62,430 nt of DNA from Bryobacterales bacterium (GTDB lineage: Bacteria; Acidobacteriota; Terriglobia; Bryobacterales; Bryobacteraceae): positions 1 through 62,430 of the forward strand of contig JADLCT010000025.1 of assembly GCA_020847045.1 (NCBI GenBank), read 5' to 3'. Shown piece by piece: positions 43,353 through 52,898 of this stretch. The notes beneath the pieces are model-generated. The model searched no databases and was not told the DNA's origin. It worked only from the letters and a program-made list of their open reading frames with translations. The translations under genes and the position numbers were made by a program. Every line of letters begins with the position of its first letter. Position 1 is the first letter of the stretch.

Positions 43353-44939
43353 ATGAAAGAAACAAACGGCGCTTCGCGCGCAGTCTTTCCACCAGGCAAG
43401 GACCTCCTCTCCTCTGTGGTTGTGTTTTTGGTGGCCCTGCCGCTCTGCATGGGCGTGGCCATCGCCTCGGGTGTGCCTCCCGCGGCCGGTCTGGTTACCG
43501 GCATCGTCGGGGGCATCCTGGTGGGGCTCATCGGAGGAGCTCCCCTGCAGGTCAGCGGGCCGGCCGCCGGGCTCACCGTGCTCATTTGGGAGTTGGTGCA
43601 GTCTCACGGTCTGGCGCTGTTGGGCACTGTGGTTCTTGTGGCGGGCCTCATGCAACTTATTGCGGGCCTGTGCAAAACCGGCCAGTGGTTCCGCGCCATA
43701 TCGCCTTCGGTCATCCACGGAATGCTGGCCGGCATCGGCGTGCTGATCTTCGCGTCGCAATTCCACATCATGGTGGATGACAAGCCGCGCGGATCCGGCC
43801 TGGCGAATCTGCTGTCCATTCCCGAATCGGTTTATAAGGGCCTGTTTCCGATGGATGGGGCGAGCCATCACGTGGCCGCGCTGCTCGGCGCCATCACGAT
43901 TGTCACGATGATTGCCTGGGAGCGCTTCCGGCCGAAGCGGCTGGCCAATGTTCCCGGACCGCTGCTGGCCATCCTGCTGGTGTCGGCCATCGCGATGTTC
44001 CTCAAGCTCGACGTGAACTATGTGAAGGTGCCCGACGCCCTCGTCGAATCCTTCGTCTTTCCGTCGATGGAGACGCTGCGCCAGGTATTCACCAAAGAAA
44101 TGCTAGGCGCCGCCGCCGCGCTTGCCTTCATCGCCAGCGCCGAAACACTGCTTTCAACGGCCGCCGTGGACCAGATGCACAAGGGTCCGCGCGCCAACTA
44201 TGACCGCGAACTCGCCGCGCAGGGCATTGGCAATATCCTGTGCGGCTTTGTCGGCGGGCTGCCCATGACGGGCGTCATTGTGCGCTCCAGCGCCAACGTC
44301 GCCTCGGGCGCCACCACGAAATGGTCCGCCATTCTGCATGGCTTCTGGCTGCTGGGCACCATCGTGATGCTACCCGACGTGCTCCGGCTCATCCCCACCT
44401 CGGGTCTGGCGGCCATTCTTGTCTACACCGGATTCAAGCTGTTCAACCCGGCGCGCGTCCGGTTGCTCGCCCGCTTCGGCCGCGGCGAAGTGGCCGTCTA
44501 TCTGGTCACTCTACTCGGGATCGTCGGGACGGACCTGCTCACCGGCGTCCTGCTCGGCGTCATACTGGCCGTAGGCAAGCTGCTCTACACCTTCACACAC
44601 CTCACTGTGCGCTGCGTGCCCTGCGAAGCCGAACGCCGCGTGGATCTCTACCTGGAGGGCGCCGCCACCTTCGTCGGATTGCCCAACCTGGCCAGGGAAC
44701 TCGACGCGGTTCCGGCGGGACGGCTGGTTCATCTCCACTTCGAAAAGTTAAACTACATCGATCACGCCTGTCTGGAACTGATCCACAACTGGCGCAAGCA
44801 GCACGAGGCGCTGGGTAGTTCGCTCGTCGTGCAATGGGACGATCTGGAGGAACGCTACCGTACGCCGCTGGGCGGCCGCCCGGTGGAGGCGGACTCCAAG
44901 CTCATCTCACAGGCCGAAACGGTTGGCAGCGGCCACTGA
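43353..44939 (+). CDS. SulP family anion transporter, probable bicarbonate carrier
   Basis: 528 residues. ATG 43353 was chosen because AAGGAG (43341-43346) lies 6 bases before it; ATG 43347 directly abuts that site. About 11 membrane segments are present, with SulP motifs GMGVAIASGVPPAAGLVTGI-like (LCMGVAIASGVPPAAGLVTG), GGAPLQVSGPAAGLTVLIWE and AFIASAETLLSTAAVDQMHK. A C-terminal STAS-like domain follows (DLYLEGAATFVGLPNLAREL, LVHLHFEKLNYIDHACLELI). SulP proteins carry sulfate, bicarbonate or dicarboxylates; the coupling to a carbonic anhydrase favours bicarbonate. Its start overlaps the anhydrase's regulatory space, so co-translation is likely. Confidence 0.92.
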   Translation: MKETNGASRAVFPPGKDLLSSVVVFLVALPLCMGVAIASGVPPAAGLVTGIVGGILVGLIGGAPLQVSGPAAGLTVLIWELVQSHGLALLGTVVLVAGLMQLIAGLCKTGQWFRAISPSVIHGMLAGIGVLIFASQFHIMVDDKPRGSGLANLLSIPESVYKGLFPMDGASHHVAALLGAITIVTMIAWERFRPKRLANVPGPLLAILLVSAIAMFLKLDVNYVKVPDALVESFVFPSMETLRQVFTKEMLGAAAALAFIASAETLLSTAAVDQMHKGPRANYDRELAAQGIGNILCGFVGGLPMTGVIVRSSANVASGATTKWSAILHGFWLLGTIVMLPDVLRLIPTSGLAAILVYTGFKLFNPARVRLLARFGRGEVAVYLVTLLGIVGTDLLTGVLLGVILAVGKLLYTFTHLTVRCVPCEAERRVDLYLEGAATFVGLPNLARELDAVPAGRLVHLHFEKLNYIDHACLELIHNWRKQHEALGSSLVVQWDDLEERYRTPLGGRPVEADSKLISQAETVGSGH

Positions 44940-44983
44940 CCCGGCCGCCCAGCCCGCTTCGCCTCACGCTTCAAGGCCCACGC

Positions 44984-45006
44984 CGGCGCACCTCATCCGT
45001 GCGCCG
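44984..45006. terminator. Hairpin between convergent genes
   Basis: CGGCGCAC and GTGCGCCG form a perfect 8-base stem with a 7-base loop. It lies between the ends of the SulP gene (44939) and the oxidoreductase gene (45022), where both transcripts must stop. There is no T-run, so it is at best a weak or factor-assisted terminator. Confidence 0.4.
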
Positions 45007-45021
45007 CGCCGGGCCGCCTCC

Positions 45022-48000
45022 TCACGCGCGCGCCACGGCCTTTCCCGCCTCGCGCACCTTCTCCAGCAGTTCTCCGGCCTTCGCCTTGGCCTGCTCCATA
45101 CGCCGTTCCTTCAGAGCTTCGAAACCGCGAATCAATAGCGGCACGGCGGCCAACTCGGACGCCTCCGGGCATGGAGCGGCGTCCAGAAGCTCCCGCACCA
45201 GAGCCTCATACCAGCCAATCAATTCCCGCTCGCGCCGTCTGTGCGCCGCCGCGCCGAAGAGATCCAACGGACCGCCCCGCAGCGTTTTCAGCCTCGCCAG
45301 CAGCCGGAGCAACGGCCGCCCCCATGGCCCAATCGCAATCTTCCGGCGCATTCCCCAGCGCCGCAGCAGCGGCGGGTGAAGCAGAAACTCGACGCGTTCG
45401 GCCTGATGCCACTCGGCGTCGAGTTGCCGCGAGAACTCCGGCGCGGTCAGCAGACGTGCCACCTCGTACTCGTCCTTGTAGGTCATCAAAGCGAACAGCG
45501 CCTCTTCCACAACCGGCAGCAGTTCGGGCCGCGCGTCTTGCACGCGCCGCACCGTGGCCTCGTAGCGGGCCGCCCAACGTGCGTCCTGATAGACGCGCAA
45601 CTCCGCCATGCGCTGTTCGTGCGTCAACCGCTCCGGCGCCGGGGCGGAGGCCCCATCTTGCTGCCTGCGCCAGTCGCGCCCGCAGGCGAGCGCCGCCAGA
45701 TTGCGCTCCACCTCGACGTTGTTCAAACGGATGGCCGCCTCCACCGACTCGCATCGCAGGGGCAGCAGACCCTCCTGCAACGCGGCGCCCAGCAGAATCA
45801 TATTGGCGAACATGTGCGATCCGAAATGGCGAGCGGCCAGACCGGAGGCGTCCAGACAGATCTGCGATTTCGTGCTTGAAACAATTGCGGTCAGCGGCGA
45901 GTAGTGGTCCGGCTCGCCCCACAGGACGAACCGGGCCCGCATCCGCGCCGCCGCCGGCGTGACCGCGGTATTCACCACGGCGCGAGTCCGCTCCGCGTCC
46001 AGCAGCGGCAGGTTTGCTCCACCCGCTGCGCCCAAAGCGTCGAAGGCGAGCAGAACATCGGCGCGGGCCGTGTTGATCTTCGCTGGCGTGCTTTCCCGGG
46101 CGCGCGACAGCGTCAGATGCGACACAACTGCCCCGCCCTTTTGCGCCAGCCCCGTCTGGTCGAGCGTGGTTACATGGAGTTCCTCCATCTCCGCCGCAGC
46201 GGCCAGAATCGCATTCACCGTCACCACGCCCGTACCGCCAATGCCCGGCATCAACAAGCGCCAGACGCCCTCCACCGGCGCGGGCGCCGCCGGGGGCGGA
46301 GGCGAAAAGCTGGGCGCTTGCCTCTCCACGGCCACCTTCGGCCCGCCGCCCGGCCTTAGACGCAGCCGCACGAAGCTCGGGCAATCTCCCAGGGCGCACG
46401 ATTCGTCCTGGTTGCACGAAGACTGGTGAATCGCCAGCTTCTCACCGAACGCCGTGGCCAGCGGCACAAGGCTCATGCAGTTGGACTCCCGCAGACAGTC
46501 GCCGCAGCCTTCGCACACGCGCGGGTGAATCACCAACCTCTCCAAAGGCCGCGCATACTGGCCCCGCGAGCGCTTCCGCCGCTTCTCGGCCGCGCACTCC
46601 TGGTCGTAGATCAGGACCGTCACGCCCTCCACGCGCTCCAGTTCCCGCAACGTTGCTTCCAGCGCCGAACGATCCCGCAGCGACGCGTTCGCCGCCAGCG
46701 GCTGATCGTAATAGGCGCGCGTGTCCTCGGCGAGAATCACCGTGCGTTTCACGCCCTCGGCTTCCAGCTTGCGCGTCAGGGCGGGAACCGGAATCGCGCC
46801 CACGGCGTCCTGGCCTCCGGTCATCGCCACATGGCCGTTGTAGAGAATGCGGAAGGTGATGTTCACGCCCGCGGCCACCGCCGCTTCAATCGCCAGGGAA
46901 CCGGAGTGGAACAGCGTCCCATCGCCCATGTTCTGGAAGATGTGGCGGCGATTCGTGAACGGGGCCATACCAATCCAGGCCGCGCCTTCGCCGCCCATCT
47001 GCGCCGCGAACTCATAGCCGCGATGCACCTCGCCGAGCAGCATCCCCATGCCATGACAGCCGATGCCGCCGCCAGAGATCTGTCCCTCGAGCAACAAAGT
47101 GCTCCGGTTGTGCGGACAGCCTGGGCAGTAGTTCGGCGCGCGCACCGCTATGGTGGCGGGGCCACGGGACCCGGCGGCATCCATCACCTCGATGCGCCTC
47201 CGCGCGCGCGCATCCAACCCCGGAGGCAGCGGCGGCAGCCAGCGCATCAACAGCCGCGCGATCAGGTCAGGGTCCAGTTCACCCGTCAGCGGCGTCAGCG
47301 GCTCGCCGCGCTGATCGCATTTGCCCTCCACCAGCGGACGCCCTGGCGCGTTGAACAGCGCGTCCTTGATTTGCAACTCGAGAAAACTCCGCTTCTCTTC
47401 AAGCACCAGCACCGTTTCCAGCCCTTCGGCGAAGGCGCGCGTAAACGGCTCCGACACCGGATAGGTCATCGCATACTGCGCGATGCGAATCCCCATGGCA
47501 TGCAGGGCCGCATCATCGAAGCCCAGATCGCGCAGCGCCTGCCGCAGGTCGTAATACACCTTGCCCGCGGCGGCAATGCCGAGGCGTCCTTCGCGCGCCC
47601 CGGCACCGTGCAACCGGTCCACAGGATTGCGCTCGCGAAAGCTCCGCACGGCGTCCATGCGCCGGATGTAGGCTTCCGGCTCGAGGCTGTTGGCCACCGT
47701 CGGCACCAGCATGCCGCTGGACACCTTGCGGAACTCACCGGGCGTCTCGAAGTGGTGGCGATCCAGGGAAACGTCCACGCTGGCGCCGCCGTCGCATACG
47801 TTGGTAACCAGTTTCAGCGAACTCCACGCGCCGGAGTAGCGCGACAGCGCGATGGCGTACAGGCCATAGTCGAGAATCTCCTGAGGCGTGCCCGGCTGCA
47901 AGATGGGCAGCCCGGCGTTCAGCAGACTGAAGTCGGAGTGATGGGGAATCGAAGAGCTCTTGCAGGCGTGATCGTCGCCTGCAAGAACAAGCGCGGCCGA

Positions 48001-48396
48001 GATGCCCGGCGTGCCCGCCAGATTGGCGTGGCGCAAAGCGTCTCCCGAGCGGTCCACGCCCGGCCCCTTGCCATACCAGATGCCCACCACGCCATCCACG
48101 CGCGCCGGTCCGGCGGCGGACAGAATTTGCGTACCCCACACGGCCGTCACTGCCAGGTCCTCGTTCACGGCGGGAGAGAAATGAATGTCCCACTCGCGCA
48201 GCAATGTGCTGGCGCGAGCCAGCGCCAGGTCATAGCCGCCCAGCGGTGAGCCTTCGTAGCCCGAAATGAAGGCCGCCGTGCGCAAGCCCGCCCGGCGGTC
48301 CAGGCGCATCTGGTCGAGAGGCAGCCGCACCAGCGCCTGAATGCCCGTCAGATAGTGATGGCCGGATCCGGCTGTAAACCGGTCGTTGAGCTTCAC
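45022..48396 (-). CDS. Indolepyruvate:ferredoxin oxidoreductase, alpha and beta parts fused
   Basis: About 1124 residues from GTG 48396, chosen because the family's N-terminal sequence (LNDRFT ... HYLTGIQALVRLPLDQMR) begins there; GTG 48456 would add 20 residues. The alpha part has ISGYEGSPLGGYDLALARAS, a pyrophosphate-binding GDGTLFHSGS, and a ferredoxin-like cysteine cluster (CEGCGDCLRESNC, then CNQDESCALGDCPSF). The beta part follows a proline-rich linker at about residue 735 (PGIGGTGVVTVNAILAAAAE). It oxidatively decarboxylates aryl pyruvates or reverses this, using thiamine diphosphate and ferredoxin. Fusion into one chain is common in aerobic bacteria. Confidence 0.92.
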   Translation of the reverse strand: MKLNDRFTAGSGHHYLTGIQALVRLPLDQMRLDRRAGLRTAAFISGYEGSPLGGYDLALARASTLLREWDIHFSPAVNEDLAVTAVWGTQILSAAGPARVDGVVGIWYGKGPGVDRSGDALRHANLAGTPGISAALVLAGDDHACKSSSIPHHSDFSLLNAGLPILQPGTPQEILDYGLYAIALSRYSGAWSSLKLVTNVCDGGASVDVSLDRHHFETPGEFRKVSSGMLVPTVANSLEPEAYIRRMDAVRSFRERNPVDRLHGAGAREGRLGIAAAGKVYYDLRQALRDLGFDDAALHAMGIRIAQYAMTYPVSEPFTRAFAEGLETVLVLEEKRSFLELQIKDALFNAPGRPLVEGKCDQRGEPLTPLTGELDPDLIARLLMRWLPPLPPGLDARARRRIEVMDAAGSRGPATIAVRAPNYCPGCPHNRSTLLLEGQISGGGIGCHGMGMLLGEVHRGYEFAAQMGGEGAAWIGMAPFTNRRHIFQNMGDGTLFHSGSLAIEAAVAAGVNITFRILYNGHVAMTGGQDAVGAIPVPALTRKLEAEGVKRTVILAEDTRAYYDQPLAANASLRDRSALEATLRELERVEGVTVLIYDQECAAEKRRKRSRGQYARPLERLVIHPRVCEGCGDCLRESNCMSLVPLATAFGEKLAIHQSSCNQDESCALGDCPSFVRLRLRPGGGPKVAVERQAPSFSPPPPAAPAPVEGVWRLLMPGIGGTGVVTVNAILAAAAEMEELHVTTLDQTGLAQKGGAVVSHLTLSRARESTPAKINTARADVLLAFDALGAAGGANLPLLDAERTRAVVNTAVTPAAARMRARFVLWGEPDHYSPLTAIVSSTKSQICLDASGLAARHFGSHMFANMILLGAALQEGLLPLRCESVEAAIRLNNVEVERNLAALACGRDWRRQQDGASAPAPERLTHEQRMAELRVYQDARWAARYEATVRRVQDARPELLPVVEEALFALMTYKDEYEVARLLTAPEFSRQLDAEWHQAERVEFLLHPPLLRRWGMRRKIAIGPWGRPLLRLLARLKTLRGGPLDLFGAAAHRRRERELIGWYEALVRELLDAAPCPEASELAAVPLLIRGFEALKERRMEQAKAKAGELLEKVREAGKAVARA

Positions 48397-48488
48397 GGCA
48401 TTATGGTATCGCTCATGCCCCAAACGGCGAACAGCCGGAGAGGCCACATGGGCCACCTCCGGCTGCTGGTCCGCGGGTGGCGCGGCGC

Positions 48489-49811
48489 CTACTTGATCGT
48501 CACCATCGCGCCGTTGCTCTTTTCGCCGTTCACCGTCACCACCATCTGGTAGCTGCCCGGTGGCAGCGGCGGCATCTTGAAGTTCATCTGCATCAGCCCG
48601 ATGAACCCCGGCGTCAACCCCGCGAAGGCGATCTCCACCGGCGCGTTGTTGATGGTGGCCGACACGGTGCCCAGCGGCCTCGACAGCGGCTCGCTTCCCG
48701 CCGGCGAACCCGTCGCCACGGGATTGTCCAGACGCCCGCCGCCCGTCAAGTACGCAACCGCGTAGCTGCCCGCCTCGGCCCCGTTGCCCGCGTCGTTCAC
48801 CGAATAGTCGGCGTTCTGCACCACCGCACGCTTGTTACCGAACTGGAACATGCCCGGCGCGGCCGCGATCACGGCCACGCTGCCCGCCGGACTCGACACG
48901 CCGTTCACCTTCACTACCACCGGCACCGAGGCGGCTTCGCTTACCTCGAACGGCACCTGCGCGTTGATCTGCCCGCTACTGACGAACACGATGGGCGCAT
49001 CCTTGCCGCCAATTTTCACCGACGTGCCGGCGATTTCCGTGGGCAGGGGCACGGCGCTGGCGCTGTAGGTGCCCGTGGCGAGGCTATCGCCGAAGATGCT
49101 CACCAGCGAGCCGGGCGCCACTTTCGGCGCGAAGCTGGCCGCGTTCACCACGCCGCCGGCGGCGATGGTGGGCGGCGCCGATACTTCGATGGTGAACTGG
49201 CCGACATAGTCGTAGATCTTGTCGGCGCGCACCTCGTGCGCGTGCACCCGGTCCATCTTGAACAGGTTCGGATCGGAGAAGTTGAATCCGGTTACCTTCA
49301 CCTCGGTCTGGCCCACCTTGTACACCAGCGTCTTAGGGTTGTCGATCTGATGGCCCATCAGGTTCTCCGTCTTCGCGCCCGGATTCATGCTGAACGGCGG
49401 GAAGAACTGCGTCGAGGTGACGTTTAACGGCGCAAACGCGGAAATCTGCGGCGCATTGGATTTGTCGAAATAAAAATTGATCGTGTAGTAGGTCCAGTCG
49501 TAGGAGTTCAGCTTCTCCGTATAGATGGTGTAGGTGTGCGTGCCCGCCGGAAGGGCAAGATCGATCCCCGCGTTGGCCGCCTTCGGCCCGTTGATGATCT
49601 CGCCTTCCAGGTTGTCGCCCTTCACCAGGAAGATCGTTGGCTGCCCTCCCTGTTGCGTGGTCTTGAAGCGGTGCGCGCCCACGCCCTGAATCTTCCCATC
49701 GGCGTCGGCCGACGTGATCTGCATCGCGGTGAGCTTCACCGCGGCCCTTGTTGTGTCCGCTCCGAGGCAACCCAGTGCCAGAGCCAGATAAGCAATGCGT
49801 GTCATGTTCAT
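48489..49811 (-). CDS. Exported protein with TIGR03437 (Solibacter-type) domain
   Basis: About 440 residues from ATG 49811 (GGACAG upstream). A signal peptide (RIAYLALALGCLGADTTRAA) is followed by a first domain with strand-like repeats (PAGTHTYTIYTEKLNSYDWT, KVGQTEVKVTGFNFSDP). The C-terminal domain begins GGVVNAASFAPKVAPGSLVS, continues SSGQINAQVPFEVSEAASVP, and ends VEIAFAGLTPGFIGLMQMNF. That order is the hallmark of TIGR03437, originally described as a paralogous family in Solibacter usitatus. It supports assignment of the window to Acidobacteria (Bryobacterales). The function is unknown; an extracellular or periplasmic binding role is plausible. Confidence 0.88.
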   Translation of the reverse strand: MNMTRIAYLALALGCLGADTTRAAVKLTAMQITSADADGKIQGVGAHRFKTTQQGGQPTIFLVKGDNLEGEIINGPKAANAGIDLALPAGTHTYTIYTEKLNSYDWTYYTINFYFDKSNAPQISAFAPLNVTSTQFFPPFSMNPGAKTENLMGHQIDNPKTLVYKVGQTEVKVTGFNFSDPNLFKMDRVHAHEVRADKIYDYVGQFTIEVSAPPTIAAGGVVNAASFAPKVAPGSLVSIFGDSLATGTYSASAVPLPTEIAGTSVKIGGKDAPIVFVSSGQINAQVPFEVSEAASVPVVVKVNGVSSPAGSVAVIAAAPGMFQFGNKRAVVQNADYSVNDAGNGAEAGSYAVAYLTGGGRLDNPVATGSPAGSEPLSRPLGTVSATINNAPVEIAFAGLTPGFIGLMQMNFKMPPLPPGSYQMVVTVNGEKSNGAMVTIK

Positions 49812-49924
49812 AGCTGTCCACTCGAACACGCGCTTCCGCACGCCGGATCGGCTCACGAGGAGGGTACTGAATGCGCCGCTCCGTTCCATGCCGCCCCGGA
49901 CGATCTGCTAAGCTCGAATCTTCC

Positions 49925-50095
49925 GAGGTACGCTCCGCATGGGAGCGTTGAAAAGGGAACCCGGTGCGATTCCGGGACTGTCCCGCAGCGGTAATTGGGA
50001 ACGAAGGCCGCCCCCCGACACTGGCTCTCTCCGGGCTGGGAAGTCGCGGCCACTAGGAAGCCCATCAGTCCGAAGACCTGCCTGGGAACAGCAAC
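49925..50095 (+). ncRNA. Cobalamin (B12) riboswitch
   Basis: The conserved order of the adenosylcobalamin-type aptamer is visible. GAAAAGGGAACCCGGTGCGA (49950 region) is followed by TCCGGGACTGTCCCGCAGCG, CGGTAATTGGGA, CACTGG at about 50019-50025, TAGGAAGCCC at 50054-50063 and the B12 box CAGTCCGAAGACCTGCCT ending about 50083. It lies just ahead of a B12-type ABC transporter operon, the expected target. Ligand binding should reduce expression. Exact borders of the outer stem are estimated. Confidence 0.93.
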
Positions 50096-50135
50096 GCGCT
50101 GACTCCACTTTGCTCTCGAAGGAGGGGCAGGGGAA

Positions 50136-51017
50136 GTGCCCAACCCATTCCGGACTCATCACGCCGCCATCCGCCACGCCGCCTGTTTTCTGCTGGCCGC
50201 CGCTGTGTGCGCCGCCGCGCCTGTGCGCGTTGTGTCCACCGCGCCCAGCTTCACCGAGTCGATGTACGCTCTTGGTGCGGGGCGGCGGCTGGTGGCCGTC
50301 TCCAACTACTGCCACTATCCGCAGGAAGCGGCCAAACTGCCTCGCATCGGCAGCTATCTGGAGCCCAACATCGAGGCCATCGCACGCCTCCGGCCGGACC
50401 TCGTGCTGCTTCACGAGCAGCTACTTTCCGCGCGGGAGAGATTCGCCGCGCTGGGCATTCCCGTGCTCGCGCTCCGGAACACGACGCTCGAAGAGACGCT
50501 CACCTCGATCCAGCGCATCGGTGATGCTCTCGGTCTCGCCGCCGATGGCGCGCGCACCGTTCGCGAGCTTCGCACGCGTCTGCGGGCCATTGAAACCCGT
50601 CAGCGGGGCAAGCCGCGCCGCACGCTTCTGTTCCTGGTGGGCCGCACGCCGGGCCGTCTGGACGGCATGGTCGCCGTCGGCGGCGGTTCCTATTTGAACG
50701 AACTGATTCGCATTGCCGGAGGCCGCAACGTGCTCGGCGATTCCAAGGTCTCCTATCCGAGCCTTTCGTTGGAGGGCGTCATCCGCCTCAACCCGGACGT
50801 GATCGCCGACATGGGAGAGATGTCGCAAACCAACGGCGTCACCGAGGCGCAGAAACGCGCCGTGGTCGGAATGTGGGAAGGCCATAAGGCCATTCGCGCC
50901 GTGACGCAGCACACCGTGTTCGCCGTCGCCGACGACATCTTCGTTGTACCCGGCCCGCGCGTTGTCGATGCCGCCGAGGCCTTCGCCGCCATGCTGAACA
51001 AGGCGCCCGCGCGATGA
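50136..51017 (+). CDS. btuF: B12-type substrate-binding protein (BtuF-like)
   Basis: 293 residues from GTG 50136 with AAGGAGG at 50119-50125. A signal peptide (AACFLLAAAVCAAAPVRVVS) leads to a two-lobe, helix-linked binding protein: RVVSTAPSFTESMYALGAGR, RIGSYLEPNIEAIARLRPDL and YLNELIRIAGGRNVLGDSKV. This is the metal-chelate/cobalamin receptor type. The riboswitch directly upstream and the permease and ATPase genes downstream argue for vitamin B12 or another corrinoid as ligand. It stops inside the btuD start (ATGA). Confidence 0.85.
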   Translation: MPNPFRTHHAAIRHAACFLLAAAVCAAAPVRVVSTAPSFTESMYALGAGRRLVAVSNYCHYPQEAAKLPRIGSYLEPNIEAIARLRPDLVLLHEQLLSARERFAALGIPVLALRNTTLEETLTSIQRIGDALGLAADGARTVRELRTRLRAIETRQRGKPRRTLLFLVGRTPGRLDGMVAVGGGSYLNELIRIAGGRNVLGDSKVSYPSLSLEGVIRLNPDVIADMGEMSQTNGVTEAQKRAVVGMWEGHKAIRAVTQHTVFAVADDIFVVPGPRVVDAAEAFAAMLNKAPAR

Positions 51018-51784
51018 GCCTGCTCGTTCTCCAATCCGCCGCCTTCGCTTACCCCGGCTCGCCGCCCGTGCTGAACGGCGTCTCCGCCGAGGCCGGCGTG
51101 GGCGAGTTGATCGCCATCATCGGACCCAACGGGGCGGGCAAGTCGACCTTGCTCGACCTTATCGCCGGACACAAAACGCCCGCTTCGGGCCGCTGCCTTG
51201 TGGATGGCCGCGACTCCGCCGCCACGCCGCGCGACGCCTGGTGCCGGCTGGTGGCTCACGTGCCGCAACAGGCCCCGGCCAACGTTCCCTACACCGTCGA
51301 AGAGGTTGTGCTCACAGGACGCATTCCCTACGGCCGCGGACTGTACGAAAACGAGGACGACCACCAGGCGATGGAAGAGGCCCTGGAGCGTATGCGTCTG
51401 GCCCCGTTCCGCGGCCGCTCCTTTCAAACGCTCAGCGGCGGAGAACAGCAGCGTGTACTGCTCGCCGCCGCGCTGGCCCAGCAGTCGCCCGTGCTGTTGC
51501 TCGACGAGCCCAGCGCCCATCTGGACCCGCAGAACGAAGCCCGTCTTTGGACGCTGCTCCACGATCTGCGCGCGCTCGGCCGCCTCATCCTCGTCGTCAC
51601 GCATCATCTTTCGCTGGCCGCGCACCACAGCGACCGCATCTGGCTGCTCCACCACGGCGCACTCGCCGCCGATGGCCCGCCGGCGGCCGCGTTGCAGCCC
51701 GGCCGCCTCGAAGCGGTCTTCGGCGTTCCCTTCCACAGACACACAGGCGAGCAGGGCCGCCTGTTTCTCAGCTATGGCGATTGA
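51014..51784 (+). CDS. btuD: B12-type ABC transporter ATPase (BtuD-like)
   Basis: 256 residues. Walker A GPNGAGKS (about 37-44), signature LSGGEQQR (about 140-147), Walker B VLLLDEPS (about 160-167) and the switch histidine in VVTHHLSLAAHHSD are all intact. It has the sequence type of iron-siderophore/B12 importers (LLDLIAGHKTPASGRCLVDG). It overlaps btuF by 4 bases and btuC by 11, so the three genes are translationally linked. Confidence 0.88.
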   Translation: MSLLVLQSAAFAYPGSPPVLNGVSAEAGVGELIAIIGPNGAGKSTLLDLIAGHKTPASGRCLVDGRDSAATPRDAWCRLVAHVPQQAPANVPYTVEEVVLTGRIPYGRGLYENEDDHQAMEEALERMRLAPFRGRSFQTLSGGEQQRVLLAAALAQQSPVLLLDEPSAHLDPQNEARLWTLLHDLRALGRLILVVTHHLSLAAHHSDRIWLLHHGALAADGPPAAALQPGRLEAVFGVPFHRHTGEQGRLFLSYGD

Positions 51785-52757
51785 ACTGCGCCACCGCGCC
51801 CGAACCGTGCTCGCGCTTTCGGCGCTGGCCGCGCTGCTGGCCGCCATATTCTGTCCATTTCTCGGTGGCTCCGGCATGGACTATGCAAATCTGCTGCGCC
51901 GGCAGTCACCGGACTGGCCCATTTTCGTGAATCTCCGGCTGCCGCGCACGCTGCTGGCTCTGCTCACCGGCGCCGCCCTCTCGGCCTCTGGAGCGATGTT
52001 TCAAGCCTTGCTCCGCGACGCCCTCGCCACGCCGTCCAGCCTGGGCGTCACCGCCGCCGCCGCGTTGGGCGCCGTCGCCGCCATCTCCTTCGCGCCCGCC
52101 GGGCCGGCATGGTTTCCGCTGGTCTGGTTGTGCGCGCTGGCCGGCGCAGCCACGGTCATCGCGCTGGTGGCGGTTCTCAGCCGCTCGCGCAAACGCTTCT
52201 CGGCCTATACGCTGCTGCTAACCGGCATCGCAGTGAACGGCATCTGCTCGGCCATCGTTCTACTGCTGCACAGCCTGGCCGGCATCACCAAGTCCTTCCA
52301 GATCACGCACTGGCTCATGGGCGGCATCGCCCCGGTCGAATACTCCGTCGTGCTGCTGCTGGCGGCCGTCATTGTGCCCGTGTGCGTGTGGGCGCTGCGC
52401 CTGGCGCGCGTGCTGAACGTCGTGTCCTATGGCGACACATGGGCCGCCGGACGCGGCGTGAACTGCCGGCAGGTGACCTGGCGCGGCTTCGTGGCCGGCA
52501 CGGTGCTGGTGGGCACCACCACCGCCGTCACCGGACCCATCGCGTTCGTCGGCCTAATCGTGCCTCACCTGCTGCGGCGCGTGGTTGGGCCGGACTACCG
52601 GCTGTTGCTGCCCGCCTCGGTGTTCGGTGGCGGCGCGTTCGTGGCCATCTGCGACACGGTGGCGCGCAGCGTCCTGGCGCCCATCGAGGTGCCGGTGGGC
52701 GTGATCACGGCGCTGCTGGGCGGTCCGTTTTTCGTCTGGCTGCTCTGGTCGCGTTGA
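51774..52757 (+). CDS. btuC: B12-type ABC transporter permease (BtuC-like)
   Basis: 327 residues, about ten membrane segments, FecCD/BtuC family. Diagnostic stretches are LRLPRTLLALLTGAALSASG, MFQALLRDALATPSSLGVTA and AVTGPIAFVGLIVPHLLRRV. ATG 51774 overlaps the btuD end. With BtuF and BtuD it would import B12 across the inner membrane; no TonB-dependent receptor gene (BtuB) is in this window. Confidence 0.88.
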   Translation: MAIELRHRARTVLALSALAALLAAIFCPFLGGSGMDYANLLRRQSPDWPIFVNLRLPRTLLALLTGAALSASGAMFQALLRDALATPSSLGVTAAAALGAVAAISFAPAGPAWFPLVWLCALAGAATVIALVAVLSRSRKRFSAYTLLLTGIAVNGICSAIVLLLHSLAGITKSFQITHWLMGGIAPVEYSVVLLLAAVIVPVCVWALRLARVLNVVSYGDTWAAGRGVNCRQVTWRGFVAGTVLVGTTTAVTGPIAFVGLIVPHLLRRVVGPDYRLLLPASVFGGGAFVAICDTVARSVLAPIEVPVGVITALLGGPFFVWLLWSR

Positions 52758-52898
52758 AGCACGGCTTGGCCAGGTTGCGCTCGCCCAAACATTTCTTGAC
52801 ATCTTTGTACATCATGCCCGCTTTCCTTCGCGCATCCACAGAGCTATCGTGGGCAGTGCGCAGCCGCCACTCCGCGCCGCTCGCCAAGGAGACCAGCC

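Noticed and set aside
45022..48396. Possible split of the oxidoreductase into two genes
   Set aside because: The reading frame is continuous through the proline-rich linker and both halves match one fused enzyme, so no frameshift or separate start is needed.
52796..52815. TTGACA as -35 box of the Gfo/Idh gene
   Set aside because: The -35-like hexamer is perfect, but no acceptable -10 box lies 16-18 bases downstream, so it was not listed as a promoter.
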